The notes under the pieces are model-generated. The model had not been told where the DNA came from. It did no database searches and worked only from the letters and a program-made list of their open reading frames with translations. 64,000 nucleotides of DNA, taken from Myxococcales bacterium (lineage in GTDB: Bacteria > Myxococcota > Myxococcia > Myxococcales > JAJYLH01). A program made the position numbers and the translations under genes. Shown here piece by piece: positions 1-11,082 of the stretch. The stretch lies in contig JAJYLH010000009.1 in the NCBI GenBank assembly GCA_021787845.1, positions 1 to 64,000 of the forward strand, written 5' to 3'. Each line of letters starts with the position of its first letter. Position 1 is the first letter of the stretch.

Positions 1-70
1 GGGGCCGCTCGCTTCGCATCGCCAGCTCGTCGCGCGCGCACTCTCCGCCCGCGCCCCTGCCGCGCTCCCC

Positions 71-270
71 CTCCGGGTCGATTCTCACGAGCATCCCCGG
101 GTCACTTCTGACGAGCGGCGAAGCCGATTGCTCGCGGGGGGTGTGGGGTACCTCCCGGGAGACTCATCGATTGCTCGCGGGGGGTGTGGGGTACCTCCCG
201 GGAGACTCACCCTTTGCTCGCGGGGGGTGTGGGGTACCTCCCGGGTGACTCACCGATTGCTCGCGGGGGT
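71..270. repeat. 43-bp tandem repeats, possible IS21-type terminal repeats
   Basis: The string ttgctcgcgggggg starts at 128, 171 and 214 and, truncated, at 257, an exact 43-bp spacing. Each unit carries tggggtacctcccggg and ends in gactca. Just before, at 71-120, are two related pieces, gggtcgattctcacgagc and gggtcacttctgacgagc. Stacked copies of gggtca-type motifs are typical of the multiple terminal repeats of IS21-family elements, so an insertion sequence may lie off the left edge. No transposase is visible here, so that origin is inference. Confidence 0.55.
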
Positions 271-515
271 AGGGCGGGCCGGCCACGAGCGGGGGCGGAA
301 CGGACAACCGGCCGTCGGGCAGCGCCGCTCTGTCCGGCGGATGTGGTACAAGCTCGCTGGCGGAAGAGCGCGAGGAGCGGCGATGGCGAGAAGATCGGGA
401 AAGCAGGAGAAAGCGCAGGCCGCCCTGCCCCTCGGGCCGAAGGAGCCGGAGCAGCCGGAGCTGGCGGGGATGGGAGCGGCGGCGGAGCCATCCTTGCCGG
501 CGGACCGATTGAACC

Positions 516-582
516 GTGGCACGGGCGTCCCCGCCCGTGGAGCGCTGGTCGAAGGAAGCACGGGCGAGGACGCCCGTGCCAC
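516..582. repeat. Dispersed palindromic element, family B copy 1
   Basis: The left arm reads gtggcacgggcgtcc and the right arm ggacgcccgtgccac, an inverted repeat around a short centre. The same arms occur at 12004-12093 and 54003-54093. This copy is shorter and shares only the arms and the cacgggcgagg centre with the other two. It lies about 200 bp upstream of the PtuA-like gene. Confidence 0.7.
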
Positions 583-786
583 AAGATCGGGAGACGGGGA
601 GCGAAACCCCTCGGGCGACACCGCGCGCTCCGCCGACGCTGGGTTTCGCTCCGCTCCACCCATCCTACTCGACGTGCTCCCCCGCAAGCCGCGGCTCGCG
701 TGGCAGGGGATGGACCGCCCGGGCTGCGAGCGATCCTTGGTGCAAAGTTTCGGGATGCGCTGGACTCGATTGCCGAAGGAGCCACG

Positions 787-2100
787 ATGTACCTGACCAA
801 GCTGAAGCTCGAAAACGTTCGACTCCTCGAGCCGACCTCGCTCGAGTTCGTGAGCTCCGACGGCACGCCTCGGATGTGGACCGTGCTCCTGGGCGAGAAT
901 GGCGCGTGCAAGTCGACCATTCTCCAGTGCATCGCCGTCGCCGCCGCCGGGGAAAAGCTGTCACGCGCTCTAGTCGAGGACGCGCAGAGCTTCCGGCGCG
1001 AAGGGAGCGACAAGCCTGCGTCGATCGCCGCTCTCTTCAGTGATCCTCGAGCACGGTCGAATCGTGTGATGCCTCCCTCCGGGTTGCTTCGCTTTGCGCC
1101 AGACGGACCGATCGCAAGACTCGCCTCGGTGCTGGAAGTCCTGCCAGGGCGCACCGATTTCGTCGTTCCCCCAAGGAGTCGAGAGGCGGGCGACGCTCTC
1201 GACGACCTTCGGGCGCGAAGCGACGCGACGGGTTGGTTCTGTGTGGGGTACGGGGTGGGACGGTTCCTTCCAGAGCCGGGCCAGGTGGCGATGCCGAAGA
1301 ATCCCGCGATGGAACGGGTCGAGGGGCTCTTCCGTAAGGACCACCGGGTTCTCGGAACCGATTTCTACGGCGCCCTACGCCAAACGGCGCCCAAGTTGGC
1401 GCTGAAGTTCTCGAAGGCGCTTCGGGACGTGCTGCTCACCGAGCACAAGGGAGAGAGGTTGTTCCCGCTTCTCGAAAACGTCGAGCTGCGTGGCAAGGGT
1501 GGACTCAAGACGGTCGAGGGCCTTCTGGAATCGCGGCGCATGATCGTGGAGCTCGGCGGAGTGCGTTTCCGGCTACCCGCGACGGCGCTCTCCGACGGCT
1601 ATCAGTCCATGCTCGCGTGGGTGGCGGACTTGCTGGGCCATGCTTTTCTCGAACTGGGAGAGACCGCGACCCCAGCCGATCTCGAAGGGCTGGCTCTTCT
1701 CGACGAGGTGGATCTGCACCTCCACCCCACCTGGCAACGGCAGTTGGTGCCGCTGCTCAAGCGCGCCTTCCCCTCCCTCCAGTTCATTGCGACGACTCAT
1801 TCGCCGTTGGTCGTCGCCGGATTGGAGAGCCAAGAGATTGTGCGCCTTCGCGCGGAGGGTGACCGGGTGGTGGTCGATCAAGAGGAGCCCGAGCCAGGGT
1901 TACGAACGGCGACTCAGCTCCTGACGACCTACTTCGATGTTCCCTTCGCCGCGCGGCCGGAGCTCGTCGCGCTACGGCGTCGATGGGCGGAGCTCAAAGC
2001 GATCGAACGACCCAGCGCGGCCGAGCGCCGAAGGCTGGATGATCTCGAAGAGAAGTTGCGTCCGTATTGGCCGCAGTCCGATGGGGGAGTGCTGAAATGA
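787..2100 (+). CDS. ptuA: PtuA-like AAA/ABC ATPase (Septu-type defence)
   Basis: A 437-residue ATPase of the AAA_21/OLD-like ABC class. Visible motifs are a P-loop GENGACKST at residues 36-44, a signature-like LSDGYQS, the Walker B run LLDEVDLHLHP and the switch histidine in TTHSP. The gene overlaps the downstream HNH nuclease gene by four bases (ATGA). An ATPase followed by an HNH protein of this type is the Septu (PtuA-PtuB) arrangement, also used as the effector module of some retrons. In Septu the ATPase forms the complex that controls the nuclease. No reverse transcriptase is visible upstream, so a stand-alone Septu-like system fits best. Oddity: the glycine before the P-loop lysine is cysteine (codon tgc). 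The start at 787 is chosen because the protein-like sequence begins there; the frame is open further upstream but is not protein-like. Confidence 0.82.
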   Translation: MYLTKLKLENVRLLEPTSLEFVSSDGTPRMWTVLLGENGACKSTILQCIAVAAAGEKLSRALVEDAQSFRREGSDKPASIAALFSDPRARSNRVMPPSGLLRFAPDGPIARLASVLEVLPGRTDFVVPPRSREAGDALDDLRARSDATGWFCVGYGVGRFLPEPGQVAMPKNPAMERVEGLFRKDHRVLGTDFYGALRQTAPKLALKFSKALRDVLLTEHKGERLFPLLENVELRGKGGLKTVEGLLESRRMIVELGGVRFRLPATALSDGYQSMLAWVADLLGHAFLELGETATPADLEGLALLDEVDLHLHPTWQRQLVPLLKRAFPSLQFIATTHSPLVVAGLESQEIVRLRAEGDRVVVDQEEPEPGLRTATQLLTTYFDVPFAARPELVALRRRWAELKAIERPSAAERRRLDDLEEKLRPYWPQSDGGVLK

Positions 2101-2825
2101 CGTCGCTCGATCGCGCCGCCATTGCATGGCCGGCCTGGTTCTCGAGTGACGGGTCCAAAGCGCTTCGGCGTTTGCACGCGCTTCGCCGTCGTCGCTCTTT
2201 GGCGACCAGCGACTTCGACAAGGGAGTCTACGGGCACCCGGAGGTCAAGAAAGCCCTCTGGAAAGCGCAGCACCGCAAGTGCGCCTGGTGCGAGACCAAG
2301 GTCGAAGCTCGGACCAATCATGTGGACCATTTCCGGCCGAAGTCGAGGGCGCGCGGACGAGATGGCTCGTTCTCTGAAGGCTACTGGTGGCTTGCCTATG
2401 CCCGGGACAACCTGATGTTTTCCTGCTCGAACTGCAACATCGAGAAGGGTGACTGGTTCCCGCTCGCCAAGGGCGCGACGAAGCTGCGTCGCGGGGATGA
2501 TCCCGCAACGATTGACGAGAAGCCGCGGCTCATCGACCCGAGCCGGCAGGACCCGTCCCAGTATCTGACGTTCGTTCGTGGAACGAGTGGCTGGCATCCG
2601 GCCCCACGTAACAAGTCCGCACGAGGACGGTGGACCCGAGATGTCCTGGCGCTCGACCGCGATGAGCTCACGGAGCTTCGTGCGGACTACGTTCGTGACG
2701 TTCTTCGGCCGGTCCGCCGGCGATTCGGGGCAGCACAAACGCCAAAGGAGAAGCAACAAGCGAAGCACGATGCGCAAGCGCTTGTTAAACCCGACCGAGA
2801 GTACTCCTTGTTGGCGCGAGAATAA
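2097..2825 (+). CDS. ptuB: PtuB-like HNH endonuclease (Septu-type defence)
   Basis: A 242-residue HNH nuclease. Two zinc-knuckle CxxC pairs (CAWC at 62-65, CSNC at 110-113) bracket the core NHVDHFRPKS (74-83), where His78 is the likely general base. YWWLAY and the later KGDWFPL match the family known as retron/Septu HNH endonucleases (TIGR02646-like). The start codon overlaps the ATPase stop codon, so the two are translationally coupled and should act as one complex that degrades DNA on phage infection. The C-terminal third is charged and ends in a normal stop. The role is by family and context; the trigger is not visible. Confidence 0.82.
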   Translation: MTSLDRAAIAWPAWFSSDGSKALRRLHALRRRRSLATSDFDKGVYGHPEVKKALWKAQHRKCAWCETKVEARTNHVDHFRPKSRARGRDGSFSEGYWWLAYARDNLMFSCSNCNIEKGDWFPLAKGATKLRRGDDPATIDEKPRLIDPSRQDPSQYLTFVRGTSGWHPAPRNKSARGRWTRDVLALDRDELTELRADYVRDVLRPVRRRFGAAQTPKEKQQAKHDAQALVKPDREYSLLARE

Positions 2826-2852
2826 TTTCGCGTGCATGGTGTCATCGCCTGA

Positions 2853-3185
2853 TCTTCTGGAGACCGGGATGGCCAGGAAGAGGGGATAGGAGGCGCAGAC
2901 CGCGTTGCCCATCGAGCCAGGAGCGAGCTGGCGAGGGTGGGAGCCGCGACGGAGGCATCCCAGCTCGACGGCCGTCGCGTCGTCGTCCAGCTCCGTGCCG
3001 GCGCCGACGAGGAGACCGGCGGCGCGTTCACGCTCAAGCGCCTCAAGATTGCCAAGCTCGACGAGAACGGCGCAGCGCGGGAAGTCTCGCTCGCGCCGGA
3101 CAACCGCACCTTCCGAGCGCGCACCCTCTCCGATGCGGAGGCCGACGTGCGAATCGTCGCCGAGCTGCTCGAGGTGCTCCGGTAG
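2853..3185 (+). pseudogene. Remnant of an S24/LexA-like peptidase C-terminus (tentative)
   Basis: The open frame from 2853 to the stop at 3185 reads like protein only in its last ~80 residues. The run GRRVVVQLRAG followed by FTLKRL and, later, SLAPDNRTF resembles the C-terminal half of an S24 peptidase fold, where the lysine of a (T/V)KRL motif is catalytic. The half that would carry the catalytic serine is missing, and the nearest ATG (2937) lies inside the domain with no ribosome site. I read it as a decayed gene end left beside the defence pair. The family call is an inference from short motifs. Confidence 0.35.
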
Positions 3186-3212
3186 ACCGGACGACTGGAC
3201 GACCAAGACAAA

Positions 3213-3251
3213 CCCCTCACGCCGGGACGGGCCTGGTCCGGGCGTGAGGGG
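3213..3251 (-). terminator. Hairpin terminator of the act operon
   Basis: The arms cccctcacgcc (3213-3223) and gggcgtgagggg (3240-3251) form a strong stem. Read on the minus strand, the stem is followed by tttgtcttgg, a T-rich run, about 60 bp past the actF stop. The plus strand has no T-run after the stem, so it mainly serves the act operon. Confidence 0.7.
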
Positions 3252-3309
3252 CGCGGTCGCGCGCGGAGGGCAGTCCTGTCGCTCCCGCGAAGTCAAGTGC
3301 TCTGGAGGC

Positions 3310-4443
3310 TCACATCTCCCGGGCGGCCCGGGCCGGCAGGCGCAGCGGTTCGGATTCCTCCTCCGCGGAGTCGGCGCGCTCTCCCACGCCCTGCGGCCGG
3401 AAGGTGTCCCAGCTCGCGAGCACGAACGCCGCCAGGATGCCCAGCGCAATCAGCTCGCCGTGCCAGTCGAAGGGCGAGGCGCCGTGCGGCGAGAGGGACG
3501 GCACCACGAGGAGGTGTTTCTCCATCCACAGCCCCGCGAGCTGCAAGCCCGCCGCGAGGCTCAGGATCGTCGGCGACTCCTTGGCCCGGCCCATCAGGAG
3601 GAGCAGGAGCGGGAAGAGGAAGACGCAGAAGACGACCGCCAGGGTCTCGATTTGCCAGCCGTTGAGGTTACGCCTCAGGAAGAACTCGACCTCGTCCGGG
3701 AGGTTGCCGTACCAGATGGTCAGGAACTGCGACCAGAAGAGGTAACCCCAGAAGACCGAGAGGGTCGTGACCAGCGCGCCCGCGTCGTGCCGCGCACGCC
3801 GGTCGAGGCGGCGGCGCTGGATGGCGACGATGGTCGACAGCGCGCTGCCCGAGACGAACGCGCCCGCGAAGAGATGCGGTCCAATCAGCGTGCTCATCCA
3901 GTGCAGATCCGGTCCCAGGATGAAGTCGAAGGCCCACATCGAGACGACCGCCGCGTAGAGCAGGCACCAGGTCACGGAAACCCAGCCCGGCAGCTTGCCG
4001 CCCGGGCGGAGGAAGAGCATCGCGAACCCGAAGAGCGCGAACGAGCCGAGGATCTCTCGCGTCGCGAAGAGCGGTGTGTCCAGCCAGAACGCCTGCTGGC
4101 CGGGCGTGTGGTGGTACCAGGGCGCCCAGCTCGACATGCCGAGAAGGATGATCAGGAGCAGTCCCGCCGCGACGGGGATGAAGCGGGAGAAGCCGCGGGC
4201 GATGTCGGCGATGGGCTCCGCCCACCTGGCGCCCGCGAGGCTCATGATCGCGGCGTAGGTCAGAGCGCCCACCGAGAGGCCGGCGAAGAAGAGCCAGCTC
4301 GCGATCAGAGCGCCGAAGGTGCGCACGCGGTCGGCGCCGCTGACGCCGGTGAGGAGCCCGACCGCGCCGAGCACGATGAGCGCGAGGCAGGCGACGAGAA
4401 TCGCCTTCGCGCGCGGAGTTTCGCTGCCAAAACGCCAGCTCAT
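3310..4443 (-). CDS. actF: Alternative complex III subunit ActF (quinol-binding membrane subunit)
   Basis: A 377-residue polytopic membrane protein with about ten hydrophobic segments, of the NrfD-like quinone-site type found as the last Act subunit. It belongs to alternative complex III, which oxidises quinol and passes electrons to cytochrome c or directly to an oxidase. The start at 4443 (MSWRFG) overlaps the actE stop by four bases, so the upstream in-frame extension is rejected. It is the last gene of the operon and is followed by the hairpin at 3213-3251. No cytochrome oxidase genes follow, unlike many act clusters. Confidence 0.9.
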   Translation of the reverse strand: MSWRFGSETPRAKAILVACLALIVLGAVGLLTGVSGADRVRTFGALIASWLFFAGLSVGALTYAAIMSLAGARWAEPIADIARGFSRFIPVAAGLLLIILLGMSSWAPWYHHTPGQQAFWLDTPLFATREILGSFALFGFAMLFLRPGGKLPGWVSVTWCLLYAAVVSMWAFDFILGPDLHWMSTLIGPHLFAGAFVSGSALSTIVAIQRRRLDRRARHDAGALVTTLSVFWGYLFWSQFLTIWYGNLPDEVEFFLRRNLNGWQIETLAVVFCVFLFPLLLLLMGRAKESPTILSLAAGLQLAGLWMEKHLLVVPSLSPHGASPFDWHGELIALGILAAFVLASWDTFRPQGVGERADSAEEESEPLRLPARAAREM

Positions 4444-5000
4444 GGCGTGCCTCCCGTGGCGCCGCCCGGAGCCTGCGCGGCTTCCGGATTGACGCATCCC
4501 TGGCTCTGAATGTTTCGAACGAACGCGACGAGATCCCAGCGGTCGTGCGAGGAGAGGCCGTACCGCAGGGAAGGCATCGCGCGGCCGCCGGCGGTGATGG
4601 TTCCGTAGATGAACCCGTCCGTGCGGTGGCAGATGGTGATGTGCCGCAGGTCCGGCGCCGGCGGGAAGACCTTCGACAGCTTCCCGTTTCCGTGCCCGTC
4701 CGCGTTGTGGCAGATGGCGCAGTGGATTTCGAAGAGGTCGTGCCCGCGCTCGACCGCCGCCGCGTCCTTGGGGAAGGGATCGGCCAGGTCCTGGTCGTCC
4801 TCGCGGTCGTCGAGATGCTCGACGCCCCCGACGGGCACCGAGCCCGGAGGCGCCGGCCGGATGTCGGTCAAGGCGTCGCGAATCGGCTGGTCGCGCATGC
4901 TCGACGGCCAGGGGCCACCGTTGCAGCCGGCAAAGACGAGAGCGAGGGCAAGGAAGAAGAGAAAGCCAGACACGTGAGTGTCCGGGTTCAGGAACGGCAT
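4440..5000 (-). CDS. actE: Alternative complex III subunit ActE (monoheme lipoprotein cytochrome c)
   Basis: A 186-residue exported lipoprotein with a hydrophobic signal, lipobox FAGC (Cys26) and one heme site CAICH. A methionine in GGRAMPSLRYG is a likely axial ligand. ActE carries electrons from the pentaheme subunit toward the oxidase. The ATG at 5000 has a cggaga ribosome site in front. Oddity: residues 5-12 (NPDTHVSG) are encoded by one arm of an inverted repeat (4966-5101), so a dispersed repeat has become the N-terminus of the signal peptide. A GTG at residue 10 is a possible alternative start but lacks a ribosome site. Confidence 0.9.
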   Translation of the reverse strand: MPFLNPDTHVSGFLFFLALALVFAGCNGGPWPSSMRDQPIRDALTDIRPAPPGSVPVGGVEHLDDREDDQDLADPFPKDAAAVERGHDLFEIHCAICHNADGHGNGKLSKVFPPAPDLRHITICHRTDGFIYGTITAGGRAMPSLRYGLSSHDRWDLVAFVRNIQSQGCVNPEAAQAPGGATGGTP

Positions 5001-5101
5001 TCGTCTCCGCGCGAACGTCGCTGCGCAGCGGTCGGCGATCGGCAACGCGCCGACGTGAGAATCCCGTTGGCCCTGCATTACCCGGACACTCACGTGTCCG
5101 G
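4966..5101. repeat. Inverted repeat pair spanning the actE start
   Basis: The arms at 4966-4987 and 5080-5101 are inverted copies with one mismatch. Each arm is itself a hairpin (ccggacac/gtgtccgg) around cacgtg. The pair resembles a bacterial interspersed mosaic element. The left arm lies inside the actE coding sequence and the right arm in the actD-actE gap. Confidence 0.75.
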
Positions 5102-5134
5102 CTCCAATTCCGGGTCCATTGTTCGCGCTGCTCT

Positions 5135-5647
5135 TCACGGCATCACCTCGACGCGAAAGGCGCCCGCGAGGTCGGAACGGATCGCCGCGATGTCGTTGTC
5201 GCTCTTGCCGCCGACCGGCACCACCACCGCGACGCGGTCGGCGGTCACCGCCTCGCGCGCCTTGCGATGAATCTTCCGGCGGCTGAGCCAGGAGAGGACG
5301 ATCAGCGAGACGAAGTTGGTGAGGCCGGCGCCGAGCATGGTCAGCTCGAACATCACCACGCCGAACGCGGGCCAGGCGACGTCGGGCTTGCCGCCGACGT
5401 GGAGGACCGGATGCGCCGCGGCGCTTCCCGCTTCGAGGACGATGGCGGTCGTCAGACCGAGCATGCCGCCGGCGAAGGCGAGAAAGCCCATCAGCCGCCA
5501 CGGGCCCGGCTTGCCGGTCTGATGAACGACCGGGTACGCCGCCGGACTGACCACGCGCACGCCTTCGACCGCGCGATGCCCCAGCGAGCTGAGCGCTTCC
5601 GACGCGGTATCGGGGTTGTCGTAGAGCGCGAGCAGCGTTTTAGCCAT
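5135..5647 (-). CDS. actD: Alternative complex III subunit ActD (DUF3341)
   Basis: A 170-residue membrane subunit. It has a cytoplasmic N-terminal alpha/beta region beginning [11 protein letters not shown], two transmembrane helices (around LMGFLAFAGGMLGLTTAIV and VMFELTMLGAGLTNFVSL) and a short C-terminal region. This matches the DUF3341/ActD subunit. The ATG at 5647 overlaps the end of actC by eight bases, so the longer in-frame start at 5731 is rejected. Confidence 0.9.
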   Translation of the reverse strand: MAKTLLALYDNPDTASEALSSLGHRAVEGVRVVSPAAYPVVHQTGKPGPWRLMGFLAFAGGMLGLTTAIVLEAGSAAAHPVLHVGGKPDVAWPAFGVVMFELTMLGAGLTNFVSLIVLSWLSRRKIHRKAREAVTADRVAVVVPVGGKSDNDIAAIRSDLAGAFRVEVMP

Positions 5648-6980
5648 GAGCACCCTCATCGCCGGCGTGCGCCGCGGCGTGCTGCGCCTGCATCGTCTCC
5701 GAAACGGAGATCGACGGCAGCAGCTTGGCAAACACCATGAAGAGCAGAGCGAAGAAGCCGAAGCCCGCGAGGCACAGGGTCAGCTCTTTCGCGGAGAGCA
5801 TGTAGAAGCGCCAGCCGTACGGCTCGTAGTTGTGAGAGAGGCTGGTGACGACGAACATGAACCGCTCGAACCACATCCCGATGATCACCGCGACGGACAC
5901 GAAGACCATCCAGCCGATGCTCCGGCGGAAGCGGCGGAAGAGGACGAGGAGCGGAATCACGCAGTTGCAGAGGATGATGACCCAGTAGACGAGCGCGTAG
6001 TGGCCGAACATCCGGAAGGTGAAGATGGAGACTTCCGTCGGGCTCCCGCGGTAGTGCGCCATGAACAGCTCGGTCAGGTAGACGCTCGTCATCACGAACG
6101 ACATCGCGAGCAGGAGCTTGGCGAGGATCTCGAAGTGCGCCTCGCGCAGGTAGGCGTGGAGGTTGTAGCCCTTGCGGAGGAACGCGAGCAGGATGATCGC
6201 CATCGCCAGGCCAGAGAAGATGGCGCCGGCGACGAAGTAGGGCGCGAAGATGGTCGAGTGCCAGCCGGGAACCAGCGTCATCGCGAAGTCCCAGGAGACG
6301 ACGCTGTGCACCGAGACCGCCAGGGGAATCGCCACCGCCGCGAAGATGGGATAGGCGCGCTCGAAGAGGTTCCACTCGGCGTCGGTGTTGGAAAAGCCGA
6401 GGGACATGACGCGGTAGAGCGTCCGCCGCCAGCCCTTGACCCGTTTCGCGAGGAGCGCCAGGTCGGGAAGCATCCCCATGTAGAGAAAGAGGATGCTGAT
6501 GGTCATGTAGCAGCAGACGGCGAAGATGTCCCAGATCAGCGGCGAGTGGAAGTTCGGCCAGAGCTGCCGCTGGTTCCAGTACGGGAGGAGCCAGAACGCG
6601 AACCAGGTGCGGCCCATGTGCATCAGCGGGTAGAGGCCGGCGGTCATGATCGCAATGACCGTCATCGCCTCCGCCGACCGGCCGACCGACGAGCGCAGAG
6701 GCGAGCGCGTGAAGTAGAGAATCGCCGAGACCAGCGTGCCCGAGTGGCTGATGCCGATGAAGGCGACGAAGCTCGCGATCAACCCGCCCCACATCACCGG
6801 CTCGTCGAGGCCGGTGATGCCGAGACCGCGCTTCATCAGAATCGCGAACGTCCAGGTGCCGAGGGCGGTGATGCCCGCTGCGGTCAGAAGCGCCAGCCAG
6901 TAGCGGCGGCCGGGCGTCTTGAAGGTGGCAAGCGTGTCCCGCTCGATGGCGGGCATCGGCAAGGATGCGGCCGGGGTCAT
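5640..6980 (-). CDS. actC: Alternative complex III subunit ActC (NrfD/PsrC-like)
   Basis: A 446-residue integral membrane protein with about ten helices, the NrfD/PsrC-like ActC. With ActF it forms the membrane core and the quinol site. The loops [15 protein letters not shown] and [24 protein letters not shown] are typical of this family. It is separated from actB by 253 bp that carry a dispersed repeat (7041-7195), a wider gap than is usual inside act operons. Confidence 0.93.
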   Translation of the reverse strand: MTPAASLPMPAIERDTLATFKTPGRRYWLALLTAAGITALGTWTFAILMKRGLGITGLDEPVMWGGLIASFVAFIGISHSGTLVSAILYFTRSPLRSSVGRSAEAMTVIAIMTAGLYPLMHMGRTWFAFWLLPYWNQRQLWPNFHSPLIWDIFAVCCYMTISILFLYMGMLPDLALLAKRVKGWRRTLYRVMSLGFSNTDAEWNLFERAYPIFAAVAIPLAVSVHSVVSWDFAMTLVPGWHSTIFAPYFVAGAIFSGLAMAIILLAFLRKGYNLHAYLREAHFEILAKLLLAMSFVMTSVYLTELFMAHYRGSPTEVSIFTFRMFGHYALVYWVIILCNCVIPLLVLFRRFRRSIGWMVFVSVAVIIGMWFERFMFVVTSLSHNYEPYGWRFYMLSAKELTLCLAGFGFFALLFMVFAKLLPSISVSETMQAQHAAAHAGDEGAHG

Positions 6981-7040
6981 GCGAGGCTCCGAAGGGAGTG
7001 GCGGAAGGACAAACCTGTCCAGAAGAGACTTCCCGGCTGA

Positions 7041-7195
7041 GCGAAGAACCGCTCGTCCTGAGCGCAGTCGAATGGCGAGTGGTTCTTCGCGGAGGCGCTC
7101 ATCCTTCGACTGCGCTCAGGATGAGCGGGAATCGTAAGCGTCTCAGGATGAGCGGGAATCGTAAGCGTCTCAGGATGAGGGGAAATCGCAGGCGC
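7041..7195. repeat. Dispersed repeat family A, intergenic copy with three 27-bp units
   Basis: A hairpin with arms gcgaagaacc (7041-7050) and ggttcttcgc (7081-7090) encloses the core gagcgcagtcgaa. It is followed by the reversed core tcgactgcgctcaggatgagcg and then exact tandem units whose ctcagg starts fall at 7115, 7142 and 7169 (27-bp period). It lies in the actC-actB gap. Confidence 0.85.
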
Positions 7196-7233
7196 CTGTT
7201 GAATCATCCCGATCGATGTTTCAGCCCGCTCGC

Positions 7234-10260
<3,027 letters not shown>

Positions 10261-10294
10261 CTCGTCCTCACACTCCCGTCCAAGATGGGGCCGA

Positions 10295-10385
10295 GCGAAA
10301 AGCCGCTCGTCCTGAGCGCAGTCGAAGGGCGAGTGGCTTTTCGCGGGTGCGCGCTTCATCCCTCGACTGCGCTCGGGATGAGCGG
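10295..10385. repeat. Dispersed repeat family A, actB-actA gap
   Basis: A hairpin with arms gcgaaaagcc (10295-10304) and ggcttttcgc (10335-10344) surrounds the gagcgcagtcgaa core. The reversed core catccctcgactgcgctcgggatgagcg follows. There is no tandem expansion in this copy. The stem arms differ from the 7041 copy while the core is conserved. Confidence 0.85.
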
Positions 10386-10422
10386 ATCTGGCGTGCGCGT
10401 GTCTCGAGAGACAATCTCGTCC

Positions 10423-10980
10423 TCACTTGTGGCAAGCGATGCAGGCGACGGGCGCGTGCCGCGCCTCGTGGCAACGCAGGCAGAAACCCATCGACAACGA
10501 AGTGACCCGCCGGACCGTGTGCATCGAGCCGACGTCGCCATGGCAGCTCTGGCACTGGACCTTCGCCGCCAGGTGCACCTCGTGGGAGAAGTAGACGTAG
10601 TCCGGAACCGAGTAGACCCGCTGCCAGACCGGCGCCTTACCCTCGCGCCAGAGTGTCGCCAGCGCCTGGACGCCGGGCTTCTCTTTGTCCACGAACTTGT
10701 GGCAGCCCATGCACTTCGCGACCGGCGGGAGCCCGGCGACCGTCGACTCCGTCGCGTACACGTGGCAGTCGAGGCATTGCATTCCGTACTTGCCGACGTG
10801 GATGGTGTGGTCGAAATGGATGGCATCGACCGCGGAAGGGTCGGCAATCTTCGCCGGCGCTCCGGCGATCTTGGTCGACGCGCGAGCCGAGGCCGCCCCG
10901 AACGCCACCGCGAGGACGAGCGCCGCCAACCCGAGGCCGCCGGCGACCAGGGCCCAGCCCATTTTGCGCGCAGAAGACAT
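10423..10980 (-). CDS. actA: Alternative complex III subunit ActA (pentaheme cytochrome c)
   Basis: A 185-residue exported multiheme cytochrome with an N-terminal membrane anchor. It has five heme motifs: CLDCH, CMGCH, CQSCH, CLRCH and CIACH. Its FDHTIHVGKYGMQCLDCH segment is typical of the family. ActA receives electrons from the Fe-S subunit ActB. The ATG at 10980 has gaggtg nine bases upstream; a GTG at 10992 is possible but overlaps that ribosome site. It lies downstream of the cupredoxin gene and is followed by actB after a repeat. Confidence 0.93.
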   Translation of the reverse strand: MSSARKMGWALVAGGLGLAALVLAVAFGAASARASTKIAGAPAKIADPSAVDAIHFDHTIHVGKYGMQCLDCHVYATESTVAGLPPVAKCMGCHKFVDKEKPGVQALATLWREGKAPVWQRVYSVPDYVYFSHEVHLAAKVQCQSCHGDVGSMHTVRRVTSLSMGFCLRCHEARHAPVACIACHK

Positions 10981-11024
10981 GGAGGTGCCCACCTCTGGCT
11001 TCGTCTCTTTCCGATTGTCACGCT

Positions 11025-11070
11025 GATCGGACCGATCGGTCGGATCCGACTGATCGGTCCGATCGCTCCG
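11025..11070. repeat. GATCGG-rich direct/inverted repeat, family C copy 1
   Basis: A run of gatcgg/ccgatc words about nine bases apart (gatcggaccgatcggtcgga and onward). Similar tracts occur at 47501-47549 and 59951-59990, each between genes. It fills the gap between the cupredoxin gene and actA. Confidence 0.75.
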
Positions 11071-11082
11071 GACGAACGCCGG

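Larger units (their letters stand above)
1..786. other. Non-coding, repeat-rich left end
   Basis: I see no convincing gene in this stretch. Reading frames are open on both strands, but their products are Arg/Gly/Ala-rich and include translated repeats. It holds a 43-bp tandem repeat (128-270), a short palindromic element (516-582) and a cassette ending in a ctccacccatcctac motif (638-665). A small open frame starts at 383 with a gaggag sequence in front and could be the 5' end of a disrupted gene, but it runs straight into the palindromic element. Confidence 0.6.

Noticed and set aside
383-520. Small gene starting at 383 after gaggag
   Set aside because: The start signal is plausible but the frame runs directly into a palindromic element and has no recognisable family; kept only as a possible broken 5' end.
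1-786. Retron upstream of the PtuAB pair
   Set aside because: No reverse transcriptase motifs in any frame and no room for one before position 787.
2905-4509. Long plus-strand frames across the act operon (also 5646-7040 and 7216-9003)
   Set aside because: They are antisense shadows of actB, actC and actF caused by the high GC third codon position; their products are low-complexity and Arg/Glu/Ala-rich.
7041-7195. Translated repeats (AHPERSRG, DCAQDER type peptides) as genes
   Set aside because: These are family A repeats read through; they occur in many frames at each repeat and have no start signals, apart from the two cases inside actB and the radical SAM gene.
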